DNA from: Glebionis coronaria
Taxonomy: Eukaryota; Streptophyta; Magnoliopsida; Asterales; Asteraceae
Reading direction: 5' to 3'
Assembly: GCA_025667525.1 (NCBI GenBank)
Contig: CM046882.1
Location: 530,335,473 to 530,399,472, forward strand
Length of the DNA: 64,000 nt
Shown: one piece after another, positions 1 through 12,300 of the stretch
How positions within the stretch are numbered: position 1 is the stretch's first letter
Layout of the letters: every line of letters starts with the position of its first letter
Translations under genes and position numbers: made by a program
The notes under the pieces: generated by a model
The model's database searches: none
What the model was told of the DNA's origin: nothing
Seen by the model: only the letters and a program-made list of their open reading frames with translations

Positions 1-2970
1 AAGATATATATGTCTTACATGTGATCTGAATATTAGTCATATTAATGTTATGAACGTAGAGTAACATGATAAAAAAATTGCATGAAACAAGCATATCTAT
101 ATACCCTATAAAGGGTGTATCTAATTTGTTGAATGTTGAAAACTTGAAAAGTTAAAAAATCAACAATTATGGTAACTAAAAAACTCGGTTGTTATATTGA
201 ACTAATTAACTTTTTAAAATAAGGAAATGTTAAAAAACTCGGCTGTTATATTCAACGAAATGAGGCAATGTTGTTTATTCGGGAAATAGTTAACTGTATT
301 CTTCAAGAAACGTAATAACTAAAATTTCGCATTAAAGGAAACTATACCACACATTAAAGCAAATAAAAAAGACACTGTCGGTTTCATCTCGTGAATCTTC
401 TCCAATACTATTCTTGATTCAATCAAGACAATCAGTTTCTATGTAAGCGAATATTATTTATTCAAAGTTCATAATCTACTCGAATCAGTCAATCTAAGCC
501 ATTAGCATCATTCAAGATCCATTGAAAATCGATATTTGAATAACGATTTAAAAAATCCATCAATAATCCATTATCATCTACAAACAATTCGATTGGATGC
601 CAGGTCTTTTGTTGATGTCCATACCATAAAATTGCGCTTGATGCATATGAATTTGTTATTTATGAACTATGATTATGTTTCTTTTTTATCTTTTTGTTTC
701 ATTCTACAGGTCACAGGTATGGAGGTTGGATAACCTCTTAATGGTCCATCACAAACCCGGTTTAACATTTGCTTTATTTGATTTATAGTACAACTATTTT
801 GTAGTATTCTTTTTTTAATTTCACCTTTCATGTGATGTTCATTATATGTGTTTTCTTTATTTGATTTTCGACTGGTGTGCTACACTTATGTGTTTTGTTC
901 GATGCACAAGAGGAGTGTGCTAATCTTCTCATCCATAATCTGAGCAAGGTAATACAAAATACATATGTTTTTGTTTGTCTTGTGTCTTGTGTTTTATTTT
1001 TCTTCAAATGATATTGAGGGAGAGATTGAAAAATAATGAACTAATAGTGCTTTTGACATAATGAACTAAAGCCCTTTGAAACCTATCGTATGTTGATGAG
1101 TTAAATGCTCATTAATTTACACTTGTTAGGTTATACCAATAATTGTAGTTGCTAAAAGTTTGCTTATTTTATACTACGTATTTAGGTATGAGACAAGGGA
1201 CCATGTAAGTAAAGTTGTCCACGAGGCCGTGAATTACTTGGCGTACCTGCACACACCTATTTCTCGGTCCATGCTAATACCGAGGATGGAACACCCGTTG
1301 GTGGAGCCTCCTTGCCACCTCTTTCCCTCCATGACTTTAAGAGATGCATTGGCTCGTTAGCTATGCAAATGTTTTGAGTTATCCCAAAAGGTCTATATCT
1401 AAATTTCCCTACTGAGTGGATCGGAACTGAAAAAAGATCGCCTTAGGGGTGTTTGGGTTTCCTAAGATTATTCTGAAAAAATATTGCCTTAAGGCTGTTT
1501 GGGTTTCTAGAGTGAGAGAGGTGTTATTTTTCTATAAGTCAATAAATACATAAATGTGTACATATATGTATATGAGTAATTATGCAAATTTTTTTATGAA
1601 TTGCTTATATGGTTATTGTTTTTTTGTAAAGAGAATTTATGACGTCACAACATTCTTCTCTTTCATTTGGTCTGGGCCTGGCACATTTACACGTTTGCCA
1701 AATCTATGCAGAACTTTGTCCTGATAATTACAGCCTATACCATGGCAACAATTGGAGTTTCTTCATGGAATCGACGCGAGGCCTCATGAAACGATTAATT
1801 TTTTCTATGAATTTTTTCATTCCTTTCTACCTTTTAAGTTTTTCTGAGGTACAAGTATTTTGTAAGTGAACAGAATAACAGTATGGTTGTAGGTATTTGG
1901 TAAGTTATAATTTTGTTTCTTCATAAATATGTTTTTTCAATCTTTGTTAGAATAACCCACGTGAAAAGAAAAAGAAACACGATTGTTAGTTTAACTTTAC
2001 ATTAGTCATAGCCTTAAACAACAGATGTGTATTATGTCATATTTTGTATTTATCTTTTTGCTCTAGGTATTTTTTATACATATATAAACCTAAAACAACA
2101 TTCATTTGGTATTGATGGCCAACTAATGACATAAAGGAGACAATCAAGGCGGACTTCTAGCTGAGAACAAATATAGCATTTTGGTTGGAAGATGGTGATC
2201 ACATTGTGAGGACAATCAATAAAGATATGCGTCAAGGAAACTATTGAAGGTATCAATCATGTATTTCTAATGCATAACTTCTTAATGTTTTCCGGGTCAA
2301 CCCGACCTGTTTAAACCACACTAAAATATAACTATTTCTACTCGAACTTATTTTGGTGGCTTAATCCCAATCTTAGTGAGTTCAAATGGATTGATCTTAT
2401 CGGCCCCTAGCTAAGCTTATACCAGCCTTATGTTTTTATGTTATTTTTTAGGAAACGTATAATATAGCACGAAAGTTTAAGTCGTACCCTTTACTATGGT
2501 GATTTCATCTACAACTTCTCAAAGAAAACTATGTTACAGGTTGTACATCCCGCTGAAAGATGGAGTTGCTCCAAAGTATACGTACAGGACACAATTGGTG
2601 AGATAAAGCTACCATATTGTTTAAGTAAGCGTAACCCTGTCTTCTTGGGACTTGAAGACAAGTGTTTCTTGTAGTAGTAAACTATAGCTGGGAAATAAAT
2701 GAAGATGTTATAATTTTTGTTTTGCAGCCGAGCAGTGAAGAACAAGCTACAAACAACACACATTGGAATTTACTTGAACTTGCACTCACTTTGGTCTATG
2801 GAAGTTAAAATTTTGGATTCACGTCATGTTTTTTAATCATTGGAAGTTCAACAGCTTTGCAAAGACAACATATGTTGTTATCTACAGCCTTACGTTTTCT
2901 AAAAATGGTAGTCGTTTTCACAAAACAAGCAAATACTTTACCAACAAACGAAAAATACAAAAGCTAAGTT
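1..2970. other. Unassigned non-coding left flank
   Basis: AT-rich DNA with no long reading frame and no motif I recognise. Short open stretches occur at 1160-1360 (66 codons) and 1639-1869 (76 codons); some are bordered by GTAAGT- or CAG-like sites, as decaying captured exons would be, but I cannot name a source gene. A short direct repeat (AAAAACTCGGYTGTTATATT) occurs near 179-200 and 231-255, and a GCCTTARGG.TGTTTGGGTTTC repeat near 1440-1510. Because two Helitron-like termini follow on the right, part of this could be Helitron interior. That is inference. Confidence 0.4.
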
Positions 2971-2978
2971 AAAAACAG

Positions 2979-3011
2979 CCCCGCCGCAACGCGCGGGTTT
3001 TGTACATCTCG
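2979..3011 (+). mobile_element. Degenerate Helitron-like 3' terminus
   Basis: A GC-rich hairpin (arms CCCGC and GCGGG, loop CGCAACGC) is followed about 10 nt later by CTCG. This resembles a plant Helitron 3' end, where a hairpin precedes CTRR, with one base of CTAG changed. No 5' TC terminus was located. Confidence 0.35.
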
Positions 3012-3280
3012 TTAAAGTTCAATCAATATGCATTGTAATCATAGCATATTATGGTTCTAAAATTGTTCTTATAATTAGGTGGTAAATTGCATTTGTAGTT
3101 CATTTTCCTCCAATGTAATTTTTCACGTCAAGTTTTACTAAATGCTACGAATATTAGTAGAGATTAATGGTTATTTGAGATTTTATCTAAAGTTGGATTA
3201 TCGTATGTTACTGGACTTTCCATTGCATTTTAGTCTAAACTCGAAATATCATATCGTTAATTATCTGTCGCTAGACAATT

Positions 3281-3308
3281 TCGCAGCTATGCGCGAGTAA
3301 TCGTCTAG
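3281..3308 (+). mobile_element. Helitron-like 3' terminus
   Basis: A six-pair hairpin with one bulged A (TCGC-A-GC / GC-GCGA, 3281-3296) is followed eight bases later by CTAG and then T. This is the hairpin plus CTRR plus T layout of Helitron 3' ends. No Rep/helicase coding sequence is visible upstream, so any element here would be non-autonomous or truncated at the window edge. Confidence 0.5.
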
Positions 3309-3635
3309 TATATAATATAGGCGCTTGCTTTGGTCAGATGACAATTCAGTTTGTCGATTCAAAGTATTTGCTCATTTTCTTCCATATTTAAAAGATCACA
3401 AATTTAAGATTAAGGCATTTTTTTATATCGGTAATATATTTTGTTGCTTATTCCTAATATGTTTCGTCATTATCTCATAAATTTTAATATTTAATATCTT
3501 AATGTTATAGTTAACTTTACTATGCATATAATTCGGTTATTATGATTAATTACTATTACATACAGTACTATTATTCATATGTGAGCATAAAATCTATTCA
3601 GACCTCATTAGCTATTTGTCATATAAGTTTTTATA
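3309..3635. other. AT-rich spacer left of the gypsy insertion
   Basis: No ORF, PBS or LTR terminus is recognisable. Removing Gyp-1 makes this directly continuous with 40520 onward, where a copia gag starts at 40601. It is therefore probably the leader or LTR of Cop-1, or DNA immediately upstream of it. Confidence 0.4.
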
Positions 3636-3640
3636 CGGTA
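3636..3640 (+). repeat. Target-site duplication of Gyp-1, left copy
   Basis: CGGTA directly precedes the 5' LTR (TGTAAAACCC) and is repeated exactly at 40520-40524 after the 3' LTR. This ties the two distant LTRs into one insertion. Confidence 0.9.
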
Positions 3641-4559
3641 TGTAAAACCCGCATGCTTTTACCATAAACAGTACACTTAGTAAAGGTACGTACATTTAAA
3701 AACTTTCCTTTTATAGCATGAACACGTGTCACGATTAGTAATTTCAGAAGTTATGTACGTATTATTACACGATAAGCTTTAAGTACGTGTTAATACACGA
3801 TAATTATTATCAATAATAATTATAATCACGAACATGAAATCATGAACGTAAGAATCACAAACATATAATTATGTATTTACGTATATTATTAATACGATAA
3901 ATATCGTTACGTACAAGTATTTATAATAACACGAATAATTAATAATAACGTAACACGTAAACACGAACACACGAACACGTAATAAAATAGACACGAGAAG
4001 GGCTTCGGATTTCCTTTGTGGGCCCTACAAGCCACGACACTAAGAGAGAAGGGGGCCCAACCCATTTGATTTTTACCAAAGAAAAAATAAGAGAAACATT
4101 ATTTTCACTTTACAGAATTTTAAAGAAAAATCAAAACCCTACTCTCCTTTTATCCTCTCTTAGCCGGCGGCAACATCAACACCAAAGGGGTGGTTGATTT
4201 GATTTTTAGTTAATCAAATCCTAGATCGTGTTCGTGTTATTTTTTCTTGATCTTTTCACGCTTTGGTAATCCGTAAACCTTTTTGTTTTTTTTTCTTTTA
4301 GTTAATTAATTGAAACATGAACTTTAGTTAAATAAAAACATGGATAAAAGCATGTAATGGGATCAAGGGGTAAAGATTAAGGGTTGTTTCGGGTAGTTGT
4401 TGTTCGGCAGCCACCCAAACCGAGAACCCAAGGCTCTCGGCGTCCTTGGTTCGCAGCACCCATCGAGACATATGTCTCGGTGTGGCTTGGTCTCGGTCGA
4501 CAGCAGGTACAAGGGACCCCGACATGCGTTGGGGTGTCCTTGTGGTTTATATGGGTCTC

Positions 4560-4715
4560 GGCAGCAAGAAAACCAACACCACCGGTGGCTAAATTGGTCA
4601 AACAGGGGGAACCGCAGCGCACGCACGGGGAACCACCGGCTACAGCTGGTGGGAACTTTTGTGTTAGCGGCTAGCCGAGATAGGCAAGACCACCGGCTTA
4701 AGCCGGTGGCAGCTT
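4560..4715. repeat. Cluster of CCACCGGC..GCCGGTGG palindromes in the Gyp-1 LTR
   Basis: Several short inverted repeats share CCACCGG arms. The clearest is the perfect 20-mer CCACCGGCTTAAGCCGGTGG at 4690-4709. The 3' LTR has the counterparts near 38498-38515, 38550-38575 and 38610-38632, some with single-base changes. Confidence 0.8.
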
Positions 4716-5235
4716 ACCGAGAGCATGGGTGACCGACTCAGCCGATTTGCCACTGTTTTTGGGGGTGTTTGGTTCGGACCGGTTCACAACATGTTTAATT
4801 AATTATACGGGTCCGGTTCATGGCTAAATTTTACAAGCTTAATTAATTTTTACAAGAATATAAGTTTACAAGTTAATTTTATTAATTTAACATGGCTTAT
4901 AATTAATTTAATAAAAATGTAAACTTAGGTTAATTATTATTTATTTAATAAAACATGTTATGACCTAAGTATTTAATTATTTAATTTAGACTATAATATT
5001 AATTAATTATTTAGACATGAAATATAATTAATTAATAATCATGACTTGGGTTATATTAATATAGAGTTAATACATATTTTAACCTAAGTATTTTTATACA
5101 CTTTAATTTAACTAAATCATGCTTATATTTAATTAAATCGTATAACCTATGGTTTATTTAATTAACAGAATATTATTAATAAACTATACTATAACTATAT
5201 GACTTATTTATTAATTAAGCTTAATTCTAAATATG

Positions 5236-5396
5236 GAAACTTTCTAATTCAGGAAACTCACTATTTTTGGAAACTTTCTATTTTTAGAAACTGATCTATT
5301 TTAAGAAGTTAATCTATTTTTGGAAACTTTCTACTTTTGGAAACTTTCTATTTTTGGAAACTTTCTATTTTAGGAAACCTGCTATTTTTAGAAAGT
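5236..5396. repeat. GGAAACTTTCTATTTTT short tandem repeats in the Gyp-1 LTR
   Basis: About eight imperfect copies of a 16-20 bp unit (GGAAACTTTCTATTTTT) lie in tandem. The same array is in the 3' LTR at about 39155-39315, so it predates the insertion of Gyp-1. Confidence 0.8.
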
Positions 5397-6582
5397 TACT
5401 TATTATTACACAACAAGAAATACAAGTAATACTTAATCAGAATATACAGAATACATGCTAAACACAGCATAGCGTTAAAATCAGTAAAACAAGACATGAA
5501 CATATAAAACAAGTTAAGACATGATATAAAACCAGTTACGTACTCAGTAATCAGAATACTTATACACGTATACTATTTATGTAGCATTAGTGAGATCGAA
5601 GTAGGACTCTCTTCCGTTCGTCTTCTTCGTCCACTGGACACAAGGTACGGATTTCCCGTCCTTTTAGTATGGACATTCTTTCCTTATTAGGATTCCCCGT
5701 CTGCAGCCAACTGTTTTCCCAGTATTTGTTTTATATGTTTGATACTTATGTTAGATTAAGAGCCTAAGCCATATACATGCATGACCAATGTCACCTAGTT
5801 ATGGGGGTACCATAACCATAACAGTGGAGGCACCAGTGTTATGACTTCCCCACGGCGAAGTGATTGCTCGTGGCGTCCCTTTTCAGTTTTTGCCATTATA
5901 TTATATTATCATGTGGGGCGTATGGGTGCATCCTAGTTACATGGTAGCAGTATTATCAGAGTGAATGAGATGTGTGCCTTGCATCCTTCACTAGGAGTTG
6001 ATCCCTCCTACCCAGACTATTTAATTATAGGCAACTCCTCTAATTGCATGACGAGGTCTCCCCTCCAAGTATTCATGCATGGTGGAACCTCTTGACCTAT
6101 ATGGGCTATTTGGCTAATTAAACAGATTTTAATAGAAACATAAGTCTTTTCAAACTATAAAACCAGTTTTACGAACATGAATCCAAATATCTTAGAACTT
6201 ATGTAATTCTGCTGCTTTTAGTCTTATTTATGTTTCAGCCATTCATACTATGTCGTATATCCGTGCACTGAGCGTTATGCTCAGCCGTTACTTTCCTTTC
6301 TATGTCCCAAAATGGCAGGTACCCAAGGACGGACTCGAGCATTTGGAGGAAGTGCATATGATGGAAGCTGCCATAGACTTCTTCTCCTTTTTGCCATATA
6401 CTTATGCTTGTCTAGTCTTTCCTAGTTCATTTACTTTATTTATGTTTTGGGCTTATGTTTGGGAACCGATGTTTGATTCCGGTTTTCCCTTTGGTCATGT
6501 ATGTTTTACTACATATGACCTTGCATGCTTTGATGACACGCCATAATTACGTGTGACATTCCATTTACCAAAATGGGGTGTT

Positions 6583-6587
6583 ACAAT
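6583..6587 (+). repeat. Target-site duplication of Cop-2, left copy
   Basis: ACAAT abuts the TGTTGG start of the Cop-2 LTR and recurs at 33391-33395 right after the 3' LTR. It overlaps the last three bases of the Gyp-1 LTR, so Cop-2 landed on the LTR/PBS junction of Gyp-1. Confidence 0.93.
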
Positions 6588-6875
6588 TGTTGGAAATACG
6601 TTTTACGTCTAAAGAAAGTCTCGGTCACTCCAGCAATATAGTTATAGGCTCGTAGTAATGTTTAAGTAATGTTTATGTTAAGCCCGACCCATGAGCATGT
6701 TCATGGGCCGGAGGCCCAAGTCCATTTAAGGACTTAGGTATATAAACCTCTTTCCACCATGGAAAGAGGTGTTGGTTGTTTTATTTTTCTCAAGTTAATA
6801 CACATACTTTCTTTCACTTCTCTCTCTAGGAAAACATCAACCCTCTTGAAATACAAAGATTATCACACTTCTACA
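6588..6875 (+). repeat. 5' LTR of Cop-2
   Basis: This 288 bp LTR has a probable promoter TATATAAA at 6739-6746. Relative to the 3' LTR it has an extra ~12 bp (a second AAGTAATGTTT) and lacks a 13-14 bp TTTCTCTCTCTAG duplication. Confidence 0.93.
6739..6746 (+). promoter_or_regulatory. TATA box in the Cop-2 LTR
   Basis: TATATAAA lies mid-LTR, in the usual place for an LTR promoter. The 3' LTR has the same motif at about 33240. Confidence 0.6.
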
Positions 6876-6877
6876 AG

Positions 6878-6890
6878 TGGTATCAAGAGC
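6878..6890 (+). other. Primer binding site of Cop-2
   Basis: TGGTATCAAGAGC lies two bases after the LTR. It is complementary to the 3' end of initiator methionine tRNA, with one extra A relative to the usual TGGTATCAGAGC. It primes minus-strand synthesis. Confidence 0.85.
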
Positions 6891-7709
6891 TATGGGATGA
6901 AATAAAGATTGGTTTTATGTTGTTCATACTTCTCTAAGTGTGTTCATGTGTTTTTGATTGATTTTTTCCAAAGTTTCAAAATTTTTCGTGTTTTTGTGAT
7001 TCCAAGTGATCTATATCTCTTCTAAATAGTTTTAGAAACGATTTGGTTATATTCGTTTGGTTAGAATCATGAATTCCAAGGTAAAAATCCATTCTTTCTT
7101 GTTGCTTCCAAGTCTCGGATTATTTCTTGTGTTACGATCTGATTCTGTGATTGCATAAACCCTGGGGGTTTCTACTTGTGATCCATAGTCACGATCACAT
7201 ACTACGATCATAACTGCGATCACAAGTACGATCAAGGTTACGATCAGTAACCACGATCACCACTACGATAGCAGAGTATGATCTAGAGTGCGATAGCAGA
7301 GTAAGATCTAGAGTACGATAGCAGAGTACGATCCAGATTGCGATAGCAGAGTACGATCTAGAGTACGATCTAGGATACGATCAGGGAGTCCGATCCAGGA
7401 TACGATAGGATGAGTACGATCAGGGAGTCCGATCCAGGATACGATAGCTTGAGTACGATCAGGGAGTCCGATCTAGGAGTACGATCAGCCATCATTTGCA
7501 ACACTTAGAGGATTTTTTCAACTTTGCATTTATTTGGAGACATTAGAAAAAACACAGAACCAAAAGATCATAATATCTTTATTTAAACAACATTAAAACA
7601 CATAATCTTATTTCATTGCTCGATCATTTTTGATAATGTTTATTCAAGGGATCATAAAATGAATTCAAATTCATATATGCCAACAATGATATCGCTTACC
7701 GATATCTAA
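6891..7709 (+). other. Cop-2 leader with CGATC minisatellite
   Basis: This is the non-coding leader between PBS and gag. From about 7190 to 7495 it holds dense imperfect repeats built on TACGATC, with higher-order units such as AGGGAGTCCGATCCAGGATACGATAG repeated three times. No ORF of note is present. Confidence 0.75.
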
Positions 7710-8790
7710 ATCATCTCGGGTACCGACACTCGCCCACCGTTGCTCATCAAAGATTTATTTGAAGCATGGCAAGGTCGCATGAAAACTTACATCATGGGTA
7801 AAACCAATGGTATACTTATGCTTCAATCTATTGAAAACGGTCCACTAGATTGGGGAGAAGTTACTGTCAACAACGCGACACGGAAAAGGTTGTATCATGA
7901 GTTACCAGATGCTAACAAACTCATTGCCGATGTAGATGAAAAGGTCGTTCAGACAATAATTTAGCCCTTCCACCTGATATTTATAGAATGGTAAGTGAAC
8001 ACACAGTGGCAAAGGATCTTTGGGATCGATTAGCTGTTTTGTTACAAGGGACCTCTCTAACTAACAAGAACGAGAGTGTCAATTGTATGACTTGTTTGAT
8101 AGGTTTACATACATTCCAGGGGAAACTCTTCACGATTACTACTGGCGTTTCACCACTTTGATGAATGATATGAACGTGTATAATCTAAGGATTGCTCAGT
8201 TTCAACTAAACACAAATTTCTTGAACACGTTACTCCGAGAATGGAGTCAATATGTCACTGATGTTAAGATGATTCGAGATTTGCACAAGTCAAATTTAGA
8301 TCAACTCTATGCTTTCTTGCAACAACACGAGAAGCACGTGATCCAAAAACACATTTCTCAGGGATCCTATCAAGAACCATTGGCATTAATGGCAAACCAT
8401 CCAACATTGTCATATCACAACTCTCCGCTTGCTTTGGGACACCAATATTCCTATCAACCATTGTATCAAACACCAAGCTTCCCACAGTATTCGGTCTTGC
8501 CACAACCGCCTACATCTTATCACCAACAATATAAGCAACCAACAACATCATCACAAGGAAACTCACATCAGTTACCTTATGCTTCACAACAGTATTCACC
8601 ATATCAACCTCCAACAAACCCTGCTATTACCTATCAATAACTTGAGGCTCCCCAACCCTATTTCTCACAACATGTTAGTGTTCCCTCAAATCAACTTGTA
8701 GCTCAATCAACACCAGCATTCTATTGTGATGATGAGATCCCTGTCCCTGAGTTTAGAAAAGGGGATAGTCCTACTGATATACTTGCTCAA
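7710..8790 (+). pseudogene. gag: Cop-2 gag, N-terminal and central part
   Basis: Capsid-type copia Gag (Retrotran_gag/UBN2 class), which would package the element RNA into cytoplasmic particles. The opening GTDTRPPLL..LFEAW and the next 75 residues run from 7710 to a TAG at 7962. Homology then passes through another frame (ALPPDIYRMV..AKDLWDRL, about 7966-8080) and on to 8083-8640 (HDYYWRFTTLMNDM). A TAA at 8638 is read over in the same frame. Two frameshifts and one stop make it inactive; no convincing start codon was found, and the segment opens after an in-frame TAA at 7707. Confidence 0.8.
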
Positions 8791-11700
8791 ATGTCTGCTT
8801 ATCTCACTCAAACATTGAACAAACGAGGTTACAGAGGACCAGCTCCAACAAACAATCAGTTAAGGAACTCTTCTAACTCTCGACAACAAGCTACAATTCA
8901 AGATGGTAGAGTAATGGTGCAACCACTTCAGGGGAGACCAAGCTCATCTACATCTGGTGCACGTCCATCTAACACTGCTGCTACAAGGGGTAATAACACT
9001 AGAAAAATGAAGATGATTATATGCTATAACGGCAAAGGGGAAGGGCACATGGCTCGAGAGTGTAAGCAGCCGAAGAGGAAAAGGGATAACACATGGTTTC
9101 AGGAGAATATCTACTTGGTGAATGCTCAAGCCCAAGGACGTGAGCTCGATGAAGAAGAGTTAGCATTTCTTGCAGATCCGGGAGTCGCGGACACTGACGG
9201 TCTCACAACAGCCATCACAAACAATGCCGCATATCAATGTGATGATCTGGATGCATACAACTCTGACTGTGATGACTTCAATACCGCCAAGGCAGCTCTC
9301 ATGGCAAATCTTTCACTTTATGGAGCTGATACAATTTCTGAGGTACCAAATACTGCCACGGATACTAGTATTGTACCTTATCAAGTTGAGCAAGTGTCGG
9401 AGTATCCGGAACATCCTCCGGTAGTTAGTAAATCAAACGAGGAGACAAACAATGATAGAAATATCAATGCAAGTCCCCATACTTTGAGTGAACCACAACC
9501 GGGAGCTATTACGACTACAAATTCGTTTGCTCAACCCGATTTGGTTATGGTGTCAACATCTATGCTTAGCCAAATGAATAATGCGGTCCTTGAAACCCTC
9601 AGTGTTAATCAGACTTTATCTGCCGAGCTTGCTTTGCATAAGGAAAAGGTTAAAACCTTGGAATTAACTCCAGTATCCACTACCTTAACCAATCCTGAAT
9701 TTGATAGGTTTAGGAAAGTCCAAATGGATAATCTGCTAGAAATTGAGAGTTTAAGAGCCAATCTTTCGAAAGAACTTCAAGAAAAAGAGTCATTCGTTAA
9801 TAATTTTCAAAAACTACAAACGGATTTCGAAATTCTCGAGTCTAAAAGGGTTGAAACGGAAATTAAGGCGTCTAAGAAAGTTAAAAAGACTAAAAATTTG
9901 ATTTTAAAACAATACTCTGCTTCAAATTTAGTACACTTGTTTCATTCTTCTTTTCAAGAGTTCAATCTATCGCATCAATTAGACCTACCACCTAACCCAG
10001 GGTATGCAAAGCAAGCATTTAACCACAACCCACGACTTTATGATACAACCAAGTTAGGTTTGGTCTTAGATCTGATTGTGTTCTTAAATGAATCTGTGAG
10101 CATGTCACTACATGAAGAGAAACGGTCAAAAGTACTTTTTACATATCCTGAGTATGATTATACACAAATGAATGCAACATATGAAAAAATAGATCTTAGA
10201 ACTCGATTTAATATGCAAAAGGAATTTATCCATACACCCGCTTACATGCCTACTAGAGAAAGCCTTAGTATACTTCCTACACTTGTTAATTCGGACGAAC
10301 CTAAGGAAATTCCTAAGAATCTTCCACCGGTAAGTATGGTATTGCTAAGCTTGGAAGAGATTGAGCGATACCTAACCGAGTTTGACAAGGTCATCCTGGA
10401 ATGTACGACTTCAACGGCTCAAACCGCTGGAGAATGGGCTTTCGAACACATGAAAGCGGTGTTTGAGAAAGAGATCGTTCCGTTTGTAAACAATATAAAA
10501 AATGGAGTTTATTATCTCGCGGGAAATCTAAGTTTTGAAATGGGTGAAGTTCGAAAAGTTTTCTATGAAATGGATGATGCTTATGAACAACATTTAATTG
10601 AGAAAGAAAAGATTTTATCCGAATATGACCGATTCTTAGAACATATAGTGTCTCTCGAAGTGATGCAAGTTGTTACTATTGAATATGCTCATGAGATTTC
10701 ATCTACTGTGAATAAATGTGATGATGTGCATATATCTGTGAATATTGTTGAAACTATGAATACTGTAGATAATAATTCTTGTCACGAATCTAACGATGAT
10801 TTTTTAAAGCTTCAAGATTCTTATAACACACTTTCAAAATGTTTTAATGAGCTTCAACAACATTGTATATCTATTGAAATTGAAAATCAATCTAAATATG
10901 AAACTCTTTCAAAAACAAATGATTGTGAAAACTCCGTTAAGACAAGTGACAAGATGATTCAGGTGGTTCAGGCATTAGAGTAAGAAATTATGAGATTTAA
11001 GAGAGAATTACTAGCAACAAAAACGGAACTAGAGGCTGCAGAGACTAAAAATCATGTCCTAGAAAATAGAATTACTTCTATACTAGGAGAGCGTGAACAA
11101 GTAAGGCAGGGTGACTCTCAAAATTCTGGTTCAATAGAAGAAAGCCTCACTTTTAATGCGACAGAGCAAAAGTCATGTGTCTTTAAGCCTGTTTTAAATA
11201 CACCCATCAAGGCTAAGTCAAAATCTGTAACTAATGTTCCCTTGGCTTCTACAGGAGTAATTATGTCTACTAAGGCTAAAGGATCTCTAGACAAGAAAGA
11301 TAGGATCAAGCCTTCCACTAGTAGGACTGAGAAGAAGAAAGTAGAAGTTCACCCTAGGAATGTTATTTCAGTTTTAAATAAAAAGAATCATGTAGCTAAG
11401 ACAAAAGGTTCTCCCTTTGAGTGGAAACCTAAGCAAAATGTGAATTCTAATTTGAAATGTTGGAATTGTGATGAATGCATGTTTTCTCATCGTCATGATT
11501 TATGCCTTGTCGATCACGTGAATGAAATGTATGCAATTAGGAACAATCTTGAATGGATTCCAACGGGGAAGAAATTCACCCAAGTTGGTTGGCAATGGAA
11601 ACCCACTGGTAGGACCTTCACTGCTAATGGAACTACGTGCCCTTTAACTAGGATCACATCCACGGAAGTTAGGTCTCAGCGTCCTTTAAATAGGAACACT

Positions 11701-11805
11701 AACACTAAGAACTGGAAAAAACGCCCTTTAACTAGGTCTTCCCCCACTATTGTGCCTACTAGTGATAATGTCCTAAATAAAAAAGTACCTCAGATAGACA
11801 ACTAG
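8791..11805 (+). pseudogene. gag: Cop-2 Gag C-terminal region: damaged zinc knuckle and long coiled-coil extension
   Basis: The zinc knuckle lies at about 9022-9063 and reads [14 protein letters not shown]. The second cysteine of the CX2CX4HX4C pattern has become glycine, so zinc binding is doubtful. ELAFLADPG follows, then about 700 residues that are mostly helical and charged, probably coiled coil. An in-frame TAA at 10981 separates the last 271 codons, which hold a CX2CX7HX4C-like stretch (CWNCDECMFSHRHDLC) and WKPTGRTFT..CPLTRI. That C-terminal motif is shared with Cop-3 and is typical of Asteraceae copia polyproteins as I remember them. The frame is lost at 11803. Confidence 0.8.
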
Positions 11806-11964
11806 AATCTAAGCCAAAAACTAGTAAGAAAATTTGGAAGCCTAATGATTCTTCTGATAGCAAATCTAAGATACTTACATCTGTACATGCTAAATCAGAG
11901 GAACAATTAGATTCCGATACATCGTCTTTGTTTGTGATATTTTCAGGTCGTCCAAATTATTCTT

Positions 11965-12300
11965 TGGTATTTGGACTCGGGGTGCTCCAAACATATGACT
12001 GGAGACCGCTCGATGCTTAGAAATTTCTTCAGCAAGTTTCTAGGAACGGTGAAATTTGGCAACGACCATATTGCGAAGATCATAGGTTACGGTGAATATC
12101 AAATTGGGAATGTTACGATTTCAAGGGTATATTATGTGGAGGGACTTGGTCATAATTTATTTTCAGTGGGACAATTTTGCGATTCAAACCTTGAAGTGGC
12201 TTTTCGAAAACATACTTTCTTTATTCGCGATCTTGCAGGAAATGATTTGTTAACAGGTTCTCGAGGGGATAATCTCTACACACTGTCCATTCAAACATGA
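11965..12300 (+). pseudogene. pol: Cop-2 aspartic protease
   Basis: Copia protease cleaves the polyprotein in the particle. WYLDSGCSKHMTG supplies the catalytic D-S-G (Asp at 11974). GYGEYQIGNVTISRVYYVEGLGHNLFSVGQ is the usual C-terminal half. The domain is entered by a shift from another frame around 11960 and leaves it at a TGA (12298); integrase continues one base out of phase. Confidence 0.85.

Larger units (their letters stand above)
3641..6585 (+). repeat. 5' LTR of Gyp-1
   Basis: This 2945 bp LTR matches 37568-40519 along its whole length, with scattered substitutions and small indels. One example is a short insertion in the 3' copy around the GC-rich palindromes near 38500. It contains a GC-rich palindrome cluster (4560-4715), an AT-rich middle, a GGAAACTTTCTATTTTT repeat array (5236-5396) and a CTGAGC/GCTCAG hairpin near 6267-6285. 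Open frames inside it (for example 4384-4674 and 6250-6546) are not conserved between copies and are probably chance. Confidence 0.92.

Noticed and set aside
1160..2763. Possible spliced host gene on the left
   Set aside because: Short exon-like stretches only. No domain recognised and no consistent splice chain could be built by eye.
4328..4732. Overlapping frames on both strands in the Gyp-1 LTR, with counterparts at 38240-38723
   Set aside because: GC-rich LTR stretch open in several frames. Frames are not conserved between the two LTRs.
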